A stretch of DNA of 64,000 nucleotides from Acidovorax sp. NO-1. GTDB taxonomy: Bacteria > Pseudomonadota > Gammaproteobacteria > Burkholderiales > Burkholderiaceae_C. Below are positions 10,172-18,815 of the stretch, piece by piece. The stretch lies in assembly GCF_000238595.1 (NCBI RefSeq), contig NZ_AGTS01000140.1, positions 1 to 64,000 on the forward strand, given 5' to 3'. The position numbers and the translations under genes were made by a program. How positions within the stretch are numbered: the stretch's first letter is position 1; each line of letters opens with the position of its first letter. The notes under the pieces are model-generated. The model was not told where the DNA came from, did not search any database, and saw nothing but the letters and a program-made list of their open reading frames with translations.

Positions 10172-10220
10172 AGTTATAGCTATTAGCGCTTGACGGATAA
10201 GCGCTAGCGCCACTTTTGAT
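10172..10220. repeat. Short palindromic intergenic repeat, copy 2
   Basis: Member of the dispersed repeat family: stem tagcgct (10184-10190) and agcgcta (10200-10206) around the loop tgacggata. It sits between the 5-oxoprolinase start and the stop of the regulator gene. Confidence 0.7.
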
Positions 10221-10245
10221 TCGTTTTTTCAGGAAACCGGTTCGG

Positions 10246-10788
10246 TCACAGGGATGCGGCCGAGCGCGCCGCCTGGTCGTACATGCCCGAGAGCACACGC
10301 AGCAAACGGGCCAGCTCGCCAATATCGCGGTTCAGTGCATCGTCGGCTTTCAGGGCGTCGATCAGGCAGCTCTCGCGGATCTCGCGGTAGCGCTGCACAT
10401 AGGCGCGGCCTGTGTCGGTGGCGGCGTAGGTCACTTCCTTGCCGTTTTTCTGCGAGGCCACCACGCCCAGGGTCTGCAGCTTTTTCAGCGAGTAGTTCAC
10501 CAGGTGCGTGTCTTCCACGTTCATGATGAAACAGATGTCGGCCAGACGCTTGTCGCGCGCGCGGTGTGTGACGTGGTGCAGCACCACCACATCGAGCGGC
10601 GTCAGGTCCTTGAGGCCCGCCGCCGCCATGCAATGCACCACCCAGCGGTGGAATGCATTGCCCGCCACGATGAGGCCGAACTCGAATTCGCTCATCTCCG
10701 CGCTCTGCGCCGACACCAGGTGCGCAGACGACACGATGGGCCCGGATTCGCCGGGGGGCCTGGCGGGCGTCTTGGCTGCAGATTTCAT
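10246..10788 (-). CDS. Winged-helix (MarR-like) transcriptional regulator
   Basis: Protein of about 180 residues with a winged-helix fold resembling MarR-type regulators (LTPLDVVVLHHVTHRARDKRLADICFIMNVEDTHLVNYSLKKLQTLGVV, then a wing with KNGKEVTYAATDTGRAYV). The first 25 residues are low-complexity. The ATG at 10788 (MKSAAKTPARPPG) was preferred because an AAAGG precedes it; a longer version from 10860 is possible. It lies between the 5-oxoprolinase gene (same strand) and the divergent TRAP operon, so control of one or both is a reasonable inference. Its effector is unknown. Confidence 0.75.
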   Translation of the reverse strand: MKSAAKTPARPPGESGPIVSSAHLVSAQSAEMSEFEFGLIVAGNAFHRWVVHCMAAAGLKDLTPLDVVVLHHVTHRARDKRLADICFIMNVEDTHLVNYSLKKLQTLGVVASQKNGKEVTYAATDTGRAYVQRYREIRESCLIDALKADDALNRDIGELARLLRVLSGMYDQAARSAASL

Positions 10789-10869
10789 GGGCAGAGCCTT
10801 TGTGGATGACAAGGTGCAATCAGCGTTGGCACGGGTTGTGCGTGTGACGATTGTAGGCAAGTCGATGGT

Positions 10870-10915
10870 AATTTGTTGGCAATTTGTCAGCGTTTAGGCA
10901 AAACACCTATGCCAA
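10870..10915. promoter_or_regulatory. Candidate operator region of the TRAP operon
   Basis: Intergenic segment between the regulator and dctP. It contains a tandem imperfect repeat (aatttgttggc / aatttgtcagc, 10870-10891) and an outer inverted pair TTGGCA...TGCCAA (10876-10881 and 10910-10915). The position fits an operator for the adjacent winged-helix protein. No clear -35/-10 pair could be fixed. Confidence 0.3.
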
Positions 10916-10970
10916 TTCGGCCGGCTTCCGATACAGTGATTTTTCATATCCAACCTTGCGGAGTTCACCC

Positions 10971-11954
10971 ATGAAGCGTCGAATCTTCCCCGTCACCGCA
11001 CTCAGCCTGGCCCTGGCTGCGGGCCTGTCCGTCACCTCGGCATTCGCCCAGACCAAGTGGGACCTGGCCGCCGCCTACCCCGCCACCAACTTCCACACCG
11101 AAAACATGGCGCAGCTGGCCAGTGATGTGGACAAGGCCACCGGCGGCAAGCTCAAGATCACGGTGCACGCCAACGCGGCGCTGTTCAAGGCCCCCGAGAT
11201 CAAGCGCGCCGTGCAGGGCGGGCAGGCGCAGATGGGCGAGATCCTGCTGGCCAACTTCCAGAACGAATGGCAACTCTTCGGCGTGGATGGCCTGCCCTTC
11301 CTGGCCGACAGCTACGACGCCTCCAGGAAGCTCTACGCCGCGCAAAAGCCTTTCCTTGAAAAGAAGCTGGCTGAGCAAGGCATGGTGTTGCTGTATGCCG
11401 TGGCGTGGCCTCCACAAGGCATCTACACCAAGAAGCCGCTGGCCTCTGCCGCCGACCTCAAGGGGATCAAGTGGCGCGCCTACAGCCCTGCCACCGCCCG
11501 CATTGCCGAGCTGGTGGGCGCGCAGCCCGTCACGGTGCAGGCCGCAGAGTTCTCGCAGGCCCTGGCCACGGGCGTGGTCGAATCGACCATGACCTCGGGC
11601 GCCACCGGTGTGGACAGCAAGCTGTACGAGCACCTCAAGTTCTACTACGACACCCAGGCCTGGCTGCCCAAGAACGCCGTGCTGGTGAACAAGAAGGCGT
11701 TTGACGCGCTCGACAAGGCGAGCCAGGACGCGCTGCTGAAGGCCGGAGCCGACGCCGAAGCACGCGGCTGGGCCAACAGTGCCAAGGTCAACACCGACAC
11801 CGTCGCCAAGCTCAAGGCCAATGGCATGGCGGTCGAGGCGCCGCCTGCGCAGCTGAAGGCCGACATGGCCAAGGTAGGCGACACCATGCTCAAGGAATGG
11901 CTGGACAAGGCCGGCCCCGAAGGCAAGGCACTGATCGACGCGTACCGCAAGTAA
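10971..11954 (+). CDS. dctP: TRAP transporter solute-binding protein (DctP family)
   Basis: Periplasmic substrate-binding component, 327 residues. A signal peptide is evident (MKRRIFPVTALSLALAAGL with cleavage after AFA). The conserved TRAP arginine lies in IKWRAYSPATARIAELVGAQPV, and the C-terminal region (VVESTMTSGATGVDSKLYEHLKFYY) is typical of DctP. The ATG at 10971 has a GGAG about 9 nt upstream; an earlier in-frame ATG at 10884 lacks one and would spoil the signal peptide. It is followed by the two permease genes in the usual P-Q-M order. The ligand is unknown, probably a carboxylate; 5-oxoproline is suggested by the neighbour. Confidence 0.92.
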   Translation: MKRRIFPVTALSLALAAGLSVTSAFAQTKWDLAAAYPATNFHTENMAQLASDVDKATGGKLKITVHANAALFKAPEIKRAVQGGQAQMGEILLANFQNEWQLFGVDGLPFLADSYDASRKLYAAQKPFLEKKLAEQGMVLLYAVAWPPQGIYTKKPLASAADLKGIKWRAYSPATARIAELVGAQPVTVQAAEFSQALATGVVESTMTSGATGVDSKLYEHLKFYYDTQAWLPKNAVLVNKKAFDALDKASQDALLKAGADAEARGWANSAKVNTDTVAKLKANGMAVEAPPAQLKADMAKVGDTMLKEWLDKAGPEGKALIDAYRK

Positions 11955-11970
11955 GAAGCCCGCCTGCCCT

Positions 11971-12480
11971 ATGCGTCGATTGCTCGATTTTGTGTATGAC
12001 GGTGCGGCTGCGGTGGCAGCGCTCTTCATGGTGTGCCTCCTGGGCATGGTGCTGCTGTCCATCATCAGCCGCCAGCTGCACTTTCATGTGCCGGGTACCG
12101 ACGCGTATGCAGGCTACCTGATGGCCGCCGCCGGGTTTCTGGCGCTGGCCCATACCCTGAAGCGCGGCGAGCACATCCGCGTGACGCTGCTGCTCAACTT
12201 CCTCAAAGGTGGCGCCCGCAAAGGGTTTGAGCTCTGGGCGTTGGCCATCGCCACCCTGCTGGCCGTGCTGTTTGCGGCGTACAGCTGCAAGCTGGCCTGG
12301 CAGTCGCACGCGTTCCACGACATCTCCACCGGCAGCGATGCCACGCCACTGTGGATTCCCCAGATCGCCATGGCGGCAGGCACAGTGATTCTGGCCATTG
12401 CCTTCATCGACGAGCTGGTGCTGGAGCTGATGGGCAAACGCGCTGACGCCCACGCGGGCGACGCACTGCGCAACGAATAG
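11971..12480 (+). CDS. dctQ: TRAP transporter small permease (DctQ family)
   Basis: Inner-membrane protein of 169 residues with four predicted helices, 16 bp after dctP. The segment DAYAGYLMAAAGFLALAHTLKRGEHIRVTLLL (a GEHIRV-type loop between helices 2 and 3) is characteristic of DctQ. It forms the permease with DctM and is co-transcribed with both neighbours. Confidence 0.9.
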   Translation: MRRLLDFVYDGAAAVAALFMVCLLGMVLLSIISRQLHFHVPGTDAYAGYLMAAAGFLALAHTLKRGEHIRVTLLLNFLKGGARKGFELWALAIATLLAVLFAAYSCKLAWQSHAFHDISTGSDATPLWIPQIAMAAGTVILAIAFIDELVLELMGKRADAHAGDALRNE

Positions 12481-12499
12481 ACCCGGACATCCCCCCACC

Positions 12500-13804
12500 A
12501 TGAGCGATCTCGCCATCACCGGCCTGCTGATCCTGTCCCTGTTCCTCATCCTGGGCAGCGGGGTCTGGATCGGACTCACCCTTTCCGGCGTTGCCTGGAT
12601 CGGCATGCAACTGTTCTCGTCGCGCCCGGCAGGCGATGCGATGGCCGTGACCATCTGGGGGTCGGCCTCCAGCTGGACGCTCACGGCCCTGCCCCTTTTC
12701 ATCTGGATGGGTGAAATCCTGTTTCGCACCCGCCTGTCGCAAGACATGTTCAAGGGGCTTGCGCCCTGGGTGCAGGCCCTGCCCGGCCGCCTGCTGCACA
12801 CCAACGTGGTGGGCTGCACGATTTTTGCCGCGGTTTCGGGCTCCAGCGCGGCCACCTGCGCCACCATCGGCAAGATGACGCTGCCCGAACTCCGGCGGCG
12901 CGGCTATCCCGACAACATGATCGTGGGCACGCTCGGCGGCGCCAGCACGCTGGGGCTGCTGATACCGCCGTCCATCATCATGATCGTGTACGGCGTATCG
13001 GCCGAAGTCTCGATCTCCCAGCTTTTCATTGCCGGGGTTCTGCCCGGCCTGCTGCTGGGTTGCCTGTTCTCGGGTTACATCATGCTGTGGGCGCTGCGCA
13101 ACCCCGACCAGGTGCCCGCCGCCGATGTGCGCATGACCTTCATGCAGAAGCTGTCGGAGTCGCGCAGCCTGATCCCGGTGGTCCTGCTGATTGCGGCAGT
13201 GCTGGGCTCCATCTACTCCGGCTTCGCCACGGCCACCGAGGCCGCCGCCGTGGGCGTGGTGGGCTCGCTGGTGCTGTCTGCGGTGCAGGGCTCGATGAAC
13301 TGGGCAACATTCAAGGCCTCGCTGATGGGGGCCACGCGGCTGTACTGCATGATCGCGCTGATCCTGGCGGGCGCCGCCTTCCTCACGCTCTCGATGGGTT
13401 ACATCGGCCTGCCGCGGCACCTGGCCGAATGGATTGCCTCGCTGGGCCTCAACCAGGCGCAGCTGATTGCGGCGCTGGCTGTGTTCTTCATCATCCTCGG
13501 TTGTTTCCTCGACGGCATCTCGATGGTGGTGCTGACCATGGGCGTGCTCATGCCCACGGTGCAGGCTGCGGGTATTGACCCGATCTGGTTCGGCATCTTC
13601 ATCGTGCTGGTGGTCGAGATGGCGCAGATCACGCCGCCCGTGGGTTTCAACCTCTTCGTGCTGCAGGGCATGACGGGGCGCCAGTTGCCCTGGATCGCCA
13701 AGGTCACGATGCCCATGTTCTTTCTGATGTGCGCGGCCGTGGCACTGATCTATTTGTTCCCGGGCATCGTCACCTGGCTGCCCACGCAGATGGCCGCCCG
13801 CTGA
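12500..13804 (+). CDS. dctM: TRAP transporter large permease (DctM family)
   Basis: Twelve-helix ion-coupled permease of 434 residues, normal length for Dct[24 protein letters not shown] and [20 protein letters not shown], then [17 protein letters not shown] and [17 protein letters not shown], are the conserved DctM signatures of the two repeated halves. It lies 19 bp downstream of dctQ. The operon ends here; crcB follows after 56 bp. Confidence 0.93.
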   Translation: MSDLAITGLLILSLFLILGSGVWIGLTLSGVAWIGMQLFSSRPAGDAMAVTIWGSASSWTLTALPLFIWMGEILFRTRLSQDMFKGLAPWVQALPGRLLHTNVVGCTIFAAVSGSSAATCATIGKMTLPELRRRGYPDNMIVGTLGGASTLGLLIPPSIIMIVYGVSAEVSISQLFIAGVLPGLLLGCLFSGYIMLWALRNPDQVPAADVRMTFMQKLSESRSLIPVVLLIAAVLGSIYSGFATATEAAAVGVVGSLVLSAVQGSMNWATFKASLMGATRLYCMIALILAGAAFLTLSMGYIGLPRHLAEWIASLGLNQAQLIAALAVFFIILGCFLDGISMVVLTMGVLMPTVQAAGIDPIWFGIFIVLVVEMAQITPPVGFNLFVLQGMTGRQLPWIAKVTMPMFFLMCAAVALIYLFPGIVTWLPTQMAAR

Positions 13805-13860
13805 GCCGCATCTGCCATCGCCCGGCCCGGCAGGCCCGGGGCCTGAGAGACAATGCCGCC

Positions 13861-14247
13861 ATGTTGCATGTACTTGCCATTTGCCTTGGAGCCAGTGCCG
13901 GCGCCCTGTTGCGCTGGCGCCTGGGCCTGTGGCTGAGCCCCGGGGGGCTGCTGCCCTGGGGCACGCTGGCCGCCAACCTGATGGGCGGCTATCTGGTGGG
14001 GCTGTGCGTGGCGTTCTTTCATACCATGCCGCAACTCGATCCGGTCTGGCGCCTGGCCCTGATCACCGGGTTTCTGGGCGCGCTCACCACGTTCTCCAGC
14101 TTCTCCGCCGAAGTGGTCGACATGCTGATGGCGCAGCGCTATGCCCTGGCGCTGGGCACTGTGGGCCTGCACCTGGCGGGCTCGCTCTCGCTCACCATGC
14201 TGGGCATTGCAACCACTTCATTTTTCATAGCATCTCGCGCAAGCTAG
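13861..14247 (+). CDS. crcB: Fluoride channel CrcB/Fluc
   Basis: Small dimeric membrane channel that exports fluoride, 128 residues with four helices. [15 protein letters not shown] and [20 protein letters not shown] are the family signatures (the TTFSSFS stretch holds the conserved Thr/Ser and Phe of the pore). The last ten codons ([10 protein letters not shown] and stop) coincide with the beginning of a dispersed palindromic repeat, so the repeat seems to have supplied the C-terminus. No fluoride riboswitch consensus was recognised in the 56 bp upstream. Confidence 0.9.
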   Translation: MLHVLAICLGASAGALLRWRLGLWLSPGGLLPWGTLAANLMGGYLVGLCVAFFHTMPQLDPVWRLALITGFLGALTTFSSFSAEVVDMLMAQRYALALGTVGLHLAGSLSLTMLGIATTSFFIASRAS

Positions 14248-14268
14248 ATAAGCGCCAGAGGCAATTTT
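14222..14268. repeat. Short palindromic intergenic repeat, copy 3
   Basis: Repeat-family member (tttttcatagcatctcgcg... aagcgccagaggcaattttt) spanning the crcB stop codon and the space before the LOG-like gene. Its arms are more diverged than in copies 1 and 2. Confidence 0.6.
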
Positions 14269-14285
14269 TACCTATATTTTCGCCC

Positions 14286-15149
14286 ATGGATGCCAACACC
14301 CAACTGAACGAACGCCGTCTGGCCGATGCCTGGGCCGAGCTGCAAAACCATTCGGCCAGCGGCAACCCGCTGCATGCCGACGCCTACCGCCTGGCGTTCG
14401 CCGACCCCGAATTTCTCTTCCGCCGCGAGACGCGGGGCATCCGCTTCCAGCTGGAAATGCTCAAACCCGACCTGGGCCAGGCAGAGCAAGGCATCGAGAA
14501 CACCGTGGTGGTTTATGGCAGCGCCCGCTTTGTCGCGCCCGATGAGGCCGCCGCCCAGCTGGCAGACGCCGAAGCCAGTGGCGACGAGGTGCGCCTGCAG
14601 CGCGCCCGCCAGGCGGTACGCAACGCCCGCTATTACGACCAGGCCCGCCAGTTCGCGCGCCTGGTGGCCGAGCACAGCGAACGCCAGCAGCCCGCAGACC
14701 GCATCTACATCTGCACGGGCGGCGGCCCCGGCATCATGGAAGCCGCCAACCGCGGCGCGCACGATGTGGGCGCGCTCAACGTGGGCCTGAACATCGCCCT
14801 GCCCCACGAGCAAAGCGGCAACCGCTTCATATCGCCCACGCTGAGCTACAAGTTCCACTACTTCGCGCTGCGCAAGATGCATTTCATGATGCGCGCCAAG
14901 GCGCTGGTGGCCTTCCCCGGAGGCTTTGGCACGCTGGACGAACTGTTCGAGGTGCTGACCCTGGTGCAGACCAAAAAGGCCAAGCCCGTGCCCATCGTGC
15001 TGTTTGGCACCGACTACTGGAAGCGCCTCATCAACTTTGAGGTGCTGGTGGAAGAAGGCACCATCTCAGCGCAGGACCTCAAGCTCTTTCACTACACCGA
15101 TGACCCCAAAGAAGCCTGGGGGCTGATCAAGTCGTTCTACCAGCTCTGA
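14286..15149 (+). CDS. LOG-family Rossmann-fold protein (TIGR00730-like)
   Basis: Cytosolic protein of 287 residues with the LOG / lysine-decarboxylase-like Rossmann fold. The two signature motifs are present: ICTGGGPGIMEAANRGA near residue 142 and AFPGGFGTLDELFEVLTLVQTKK near residue 211 (PGGxGTxxE). Characterised relatives release cytokinin bases from nucleoside monophosphates; the long N-terminal region (residues 1-75, with FRRETRGIRFQLEMLKPDLGQAEQGI) puts this in a larger subgroup whose substrate is not established. Start chosen at ATG 14286, directly after the palindromic repeat. Confidence 0.85.
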   Translation: MDANTQLNERRLADAWAELQNHSASGNPLHADAYRLAFADPEFLFRRETRGIRFQLEMLKPDLGQAEQGIENTVVVYGSARFVAPDEAAAQLADAEASGDEVRLQRARQAVRNARYYDQARQFARLVAEHSERQQPADRIYICTGGGPGIMEAANRGAHDVGALNVGLNIALPHEQSGNRFISPTLSYKFHYFALRKMHFMMRAKALVAFPGGFGTLDELFEVLTLVQTKKAKPVPIVLFGTDYWKRLINFEVLVEEGTISAQDLKLFHYTDDPKEAWGLIKSFYQL

Positions 15150-15177
15150 GTGCGCGCGCTCCGCAGCACGGGCCCGG

Positions 15178-16182
15178 TCAGCGGATGACCGGCGGTGGTG
15201 GCGGCGGAATGGCAATGGGCGGCAACACGATCACGGGCCGCACGATGGGCGGCAGCACAAAGATGGGTGGCCGGGTGACCGGCGGCGTGGTCGGAGCCGG
15301 TGGAGCGGTAGTGGTAGGTGGGGGTGTGGGCGACGGCGGTGTGGTGGGCCGACCGCCCGGAGGCTGTGTGGGTGTTCCCGTAGCAGGTGGTGGCGGCAAG
15401 CCCGGGTCGATGGGCGCCGGCGGCACGCCAGGCACCGGGGCCTGTGGCGTGGGCGCAGGGCCCGCCGGGGGCGGCCCCCCCGGCACTGGTGCGGGCGCCG
15501 GCCCCGGCAATGTCGGCCCCGGCGTCACCCGCTGCCCGCCGCCCAGTTGCTCGCCCACGGCATACGGGATGGGCGCAGGCGGCAGCGGCAGCACGGCGCG
15601 GGTGTGGGTGTACAGCGGCAACTGGTGGCTGGCCACCACCCGCACGGATTCGCCGGCTTTCACCCCCACGCAACCGGCCTCGGTGCACACCTCGATCTCG
15701 TCCTGCTCTCCCGACACCAGCAGGTCGCCCTGCACATCGAACGTCACCAGAAAAGCGGACCCCCGGATGCCCACCACCGCCGTGGGGGTGGTCACCTTGT
15801 AGTTTTGCGCGTTGCGCTTGCCGATCAGGCCGGTCACCGCGCGCAGCCCGCCTTGCAGCAGGCTCACGGCAAAGCTCTCTTGCGCAGGGTTGCCCGTGTC
15901 TGCATACCGCGTGATGGTGAACTGGGAGTTCGGGTACAGCGCCACCAGCCCGCCGTCTGAAAACCTTATCTGCGCCCGCCCTGCGGCGCCGGTGACGATC
16001 ACGTCGCCGCTCTCCACCACGGCGCCCTGGGTGGCGGCCGACACGTCAGCGCCCCTGCGCAATTGCACATCGCCCGCTGCAAACTGCAAAAGGCCCGCAC
16101 CAGCGATGCCCTGCACGGGCCACGCGGCGACCATGGCCATCCAGACGGCGAGCCGGGAAGAAGGAAAACCGGACTGCTGCAT
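15178..16182 (-). CDS. FecR-domain protein with proline-rich tail
   Basis: Exported protein of 334 residues. A signal peptide (hydrophobic to about residue 28, GIAGA) precedes a FecR domain at roughly 30-165 (GDVIVTGAAGRAQIRFSDGGLVALYPNSQFTI, then TPTAVVGIRGSAFLVTF). From about residue 195 to the end the chain is mostly proline, alanine and threonine, with repeated PPA/PTPP units and no clear fold. The ATG at 16182 is used because AAGGAG lies 6 nt upstream. It starts 11 bp after the TPR/barrel gene and is surely co-transcribed with it. FecR domains in this setting are often periplasmic peptidoglycan- or surface-associated; the function is unknown. Confidence 0.8.
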   Translation of the reverse strand: MQQSGFPSSRLAVWMAMVAAWPVQGIAGAGLLQFAAGDVQLRRGADVSAATQGAVVESGDVIVTGAAGRAQIRFSDGGLVALYPNSQFTITRYADTGNPAQESFAVSLLQGGLRAVTGLIGKRNAQNYKVTTPTAVVGIRGSAFLVTFDVQGDLLVSGEQDEIEVCTEAGCVGVKAGESVRVVASHQLPLYTHTRAVLPLPPAPIPYAVGEQLGGGQRVTPGPTLPGPAPAPVPGGPPPAGPAPTPQAPVPGVPPAPIDPGLPPPPATGTPTQPPGGRPTTPPSPTPPPTTTAPPAPTTPPVTRPPIFVLPPIVRPVIVLPPIAIPPPPPPVIR

Positions 16183-16193
16183 TGCCAACTCCT

Positions 16194-17531
16194 TCAGAAC
16201 TCACGCCGCACGGTGACGGAAACGATCCGCCGGTCGTAGTCGGTGATGGGCAAGGTGGAGTCATTGCGCGTCCACGCCCACTGGGGGGTGATCCGCCACC
16301 CCGGCGCAGGCACCCACGACAAGCCGACTGCCCAGTGCACCTGCCGGTCTCGCCGGGTGACGCCAAAAAACGGGTCTGCCGCGCCGTATCGGCGCCGCTC
16401 ATAGTTCAGGTGGGTGAACGCCGCCCACTCGGCAGAGATGGCCCACTGCACACCGCCGCGCACACCCACCAGCTCGTGCCCCAGGCTCTCAACACCGCTC
16501 GCCCGGGGCGCCTCCCGCCCGGCATAGACCCCGGCGTAGGTGAGACTGCCGTTGCGCAGCACATGGACGTAAGAGGTACCCGCCACGGTGCGCAGCACAT
16601 CGCGTACCGACTGGTTCGGATACCGCAACCCCTGCACCTGCAGGAAAGTGCCCCATTGGCGAAAGCCGTCGATCCGGTAAATCCAATCCCCCAGAAGCCC
16701 GCCGCCATTGCGCAGCGTGTCACCATCGAGCCGATAGGTGGCGCCCTGTGCGCTCAGCATCCACTCATGGCGTTCCACACGATAGGAAAGGCCTGCGCCC
16801 ATCTCCAGCTGGTCACTGTCATAAGGCCGGCCAGCGGCTGAATGCCCGCGCACCTCGGCCGTGGCCGCACCGATGAGCGACCAGCGCGCATCCAGCACAT
16901 GCCGGCCCCGCACGTTGCCCAGCAGGGCGGCGTAAGACGCACGCTGGCTTTGCGCACCGGGCTGCAGGGTCCAGGGCGGGGTGCCGGGGGGCGAGAGCGC
17001 GGGCGCGTTCACATCGGGCCCCGCGTTGACGTTGCTGTCGCGCGCCAGCGTCACATCGACATGACCCTTCCACGTGGAGCGCCCTTCGTGGCCCGCCCGG
17101 TCATAAGACACCAGAAACTGGTCAATGCTGAGTGCGGAATCCACAGGAATGGCGCGGGCGCGTGCCTGTTCCGACAAGGCCAGAACGCCCTTGCGATCAC
17201 CCACAGCGTGCAGCGCCCGCGCCAGCTCCAGCTGCGCGGCGGCGTTGTCCGGCTGGGTGGCCACCAGCCGCTCCCAGGCCATCACCGCCCGCGTGTACTG
17301 CCCGGCTGCAAAGGCTGCGCGGCCCATCGCCTCGTCAAATGCAGGATCGCCCGCGCGCGATGCTTCGGCGGCGTCCAGCATTTCAAAGGCCCTGAGCGGG
17401 TGACCGCCTTCCACCCAAGTCTGCGCCTGGCCCAGCAACGCATCTGCATGGGCCGCAACCCAGGGAGACACGGCCAGCAGCGGCACCAGCACCCAGTGGC
17501 GGGTTCGACGAAACCACAAATGAACGCGCAT
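16194..17531 (-). CDS. TPR plus outer-membrane beta-barrel protein (DUF560/Slam-like)
   Basis: Protein of 445 residues. A signal peptide ends near AAHADA (residue 30). Tetratricopeptide-like helices follow (residues 32-125: AFEMLDAAEASRAGDPAFDEAMGRAAFAAGQYTRAVMAWERLV). The remainder is an alternating-residue beta-barrel of about 300 residues that ends in VTVRREF, the terminal phenylalanine expected of outer-membrane barrels. This order matches surface lipoprotein assembly modulators (Slam, DUF560) in layout, but residue-level kinship could not be tested. It lies upstream of the FecR-domain gene, which may encode its partner or cargo. Confidence 0.7.
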   Translation of the reverse strand: MRVHLWFRRTRHWVLVPLLAVSPWVAAHADALLGQAQTWVEGGHPLRAFEMLDAAEASRAGDPAFDEAMGRAAFAAGQYTRAVMAWERLVATQPDNAAAQLELARALHAVGDRKGVLALSEQARARAIPVDSALSIDQFLVSYDRAGHEGRSTWKGHVDVTLARDSNVNAGPDVNAPALSPPGTPPWTLQPGAQSQRASYAALLGNVRGRHVLDARWSLIGAATAEVRGHSAAGRPYDSDQLEMGAGLSYRVERHEWMLSAQGATYRLDGDTLRNGGGLLGDWIYRIDGFRQWGTFLQVQGLRYPNQSVRDVLRTVAGTSYVHVLRNGSLTYAGVYAGREAPRASGVESLGHELVGVRGGVQWAISAEWAAFTHLNYERRRYGAADPFFGVTRRDRQVHWAVGLSWVPAPGWRITPQWAWTRNDSTLPITDYDRRIVSVTVRREF

Positions 17532-17630
17532 GGCAGCCCCCTGTGTCGATCAGGCGGAATCTACTCCTTTTCGACCCGTTTGCTCACCCCCCTCCCCGCC
17601 CCGCCACGCGCATGCAGGCAGCCCGGTGCA

Positions 17631-18815
17631 TCACGGGTGCGCATGCCCCTTGCCAGTCGGCCCCATGCGCCACGCCATGCGCGCGCCAGCGCCCACGGCC
17701 GCACCCACCACCCAGAACAGGCCACCCACCCCGACAACGGCCCCGGCCGTTCCGAACAGCATGGGCATGAGCACGCTGGACGCGTTGATGGCCATCAGGC
17801 GCAGGCCCAGGGCCTCGCCATGGCGGTGGGAGGGCGTGATCTGGTGCAGCAGGCTCATCACCATGGGCTGTACGGAGCCCAGTGCAAAACCCAGCAGCAC
17901 CGAGCACAGCCCCATGGCCAGTGCGCTGCCAAGCAGGGGGTACACGCCAAACAGCACGGCCGTCATCACCATGGCGCCTGCCACCACCACCCGCTCGCGC
18001 AGGCGTTCGGCCACCAGGGGCATCAACACCCGGATCACGGCGGCGGCAATGGCAAAAGCACCCAGGATCGAGCCGATGGCCGAGGCCGACAAACCCCGCT
18101 CATGCCCCAGCAGCGGCACCACGAAGGTGTGCACATCCCAGCAGGATGACAGCAGCCAGTTCACGATCAGCAGGCGCCGAAACGGCGGCTCGTTCATCAG
18201 ATCCCAGGCGCGCTGGGGCGGGCCACCGGCGGCGGCAATCACGGGGGGCAGCTCCACCGTGCTGCGCACCCAGAACCAGGTGAGCAGCGGCAGCACCGCC
18301 ATCAGGGCAAACGCCGCACGGTAGCCCTCGGTGCTGCCCGCTGCGCTGCCGGCATGGTCAATGAGCAGGCCCGCGCAGAACGGCCCGATGAAGTTGGACA
18401 CCGCAGGCCCGATGGCCAGCCAGCTGAACACCTGCTTGAGCTGCGTCGAATCGTGCGCTGCACGCCCCACATGCCGCTGCAGCGCGATGGTGGCGGCGCC
18501 CGTGGCGCCACCGGTCATGAGTGCGGCCAGGCACAGCACGGGAAACACCGGCATGGCCAGCGCCAGCGCAGCCCCTGCCGCCGCCACGGCCACCGAAAGC
18601 CCCACCGGCCGCTTCAGGCCGTGGCGGTCGGCATAGCGGCCTGCGGGCAGGGCGAGGAACACCTGGGTCAGGGCAAACAGTGCCAGCAGCACGCCCACGG
18701 CGGCCGCGCTGTAGCCCTCGCGCAGCGCCAGCAGGGGCGCCGCCATGCGCATCCCGGCCATGCAGGCGTGGATACAAACCTGACCGGCGATCAACCGGAC
18801 CAAGGCCCAGTTCAC
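17631..18815 (-). CDS. MFS transporter
   Basis: Major facilitator carrier of 394 residues with about 12 helices. The loop 2-3 motif is recognisable as LPAGRYADRHGLKRPVG near residue 57, and a second copy at RLRERVVVAGA opens the C-terminal half. It starts with GTG inside the rmuC stop (4-bp overlap). The substrate is unknown; the overall form resembles drug or metabolite exporters. The C-terminus is histidine-containing (GKGHAHP). Confidence 0.85.
   Translation of the reverse strand: MNWALVRLIAGQVCIHACMAGMRMAAPLLALREGYSAAAVGVLLALFALTQVFLALPAGRYADRHGLKRPVGLSVAVAAAGAALALAMPVFPVLCLAALMTGGATGAATIALQRHVGRAAHDSTQLKQVFSWLAIGPAVSNFIGPFCAGLLIDHAGSAAGSTEGYRAAFALMAVLPLLTWFWVRSTVELPPVIAAAGGPPQRAWDLMNEPPFRRLLIVNWLLSSCWDVHTFVVPLLGHERGLSASAIGSILGAFAIAAAVIRVLMPLVAERLRERVVVAGAMVMTAVLFGVYPLLGSALAMGLCSVLLGFALGSVQPMVMSLLHQITPSHRHGEALGLRLMAINASSVLMPMLFGTAGAVVGVGGLFWVVGAAVGAGARMAWRMGPTGKGHAHP

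Noticed and set aside
6549-10193. Long open frames on the plus strand across the 5-oxoprolinase gene.
   Set aside because: They are antisense shadows in GC-rich DNA: His/Arg/Ala-rich translations without family features.
13805-13860. A fluoride riboswitch upstream of crcB.
   Set aside because: The 56-bp gap is a GC-rich stretch without the conserved crcB-motif blocks and is too short for a convincing fold.
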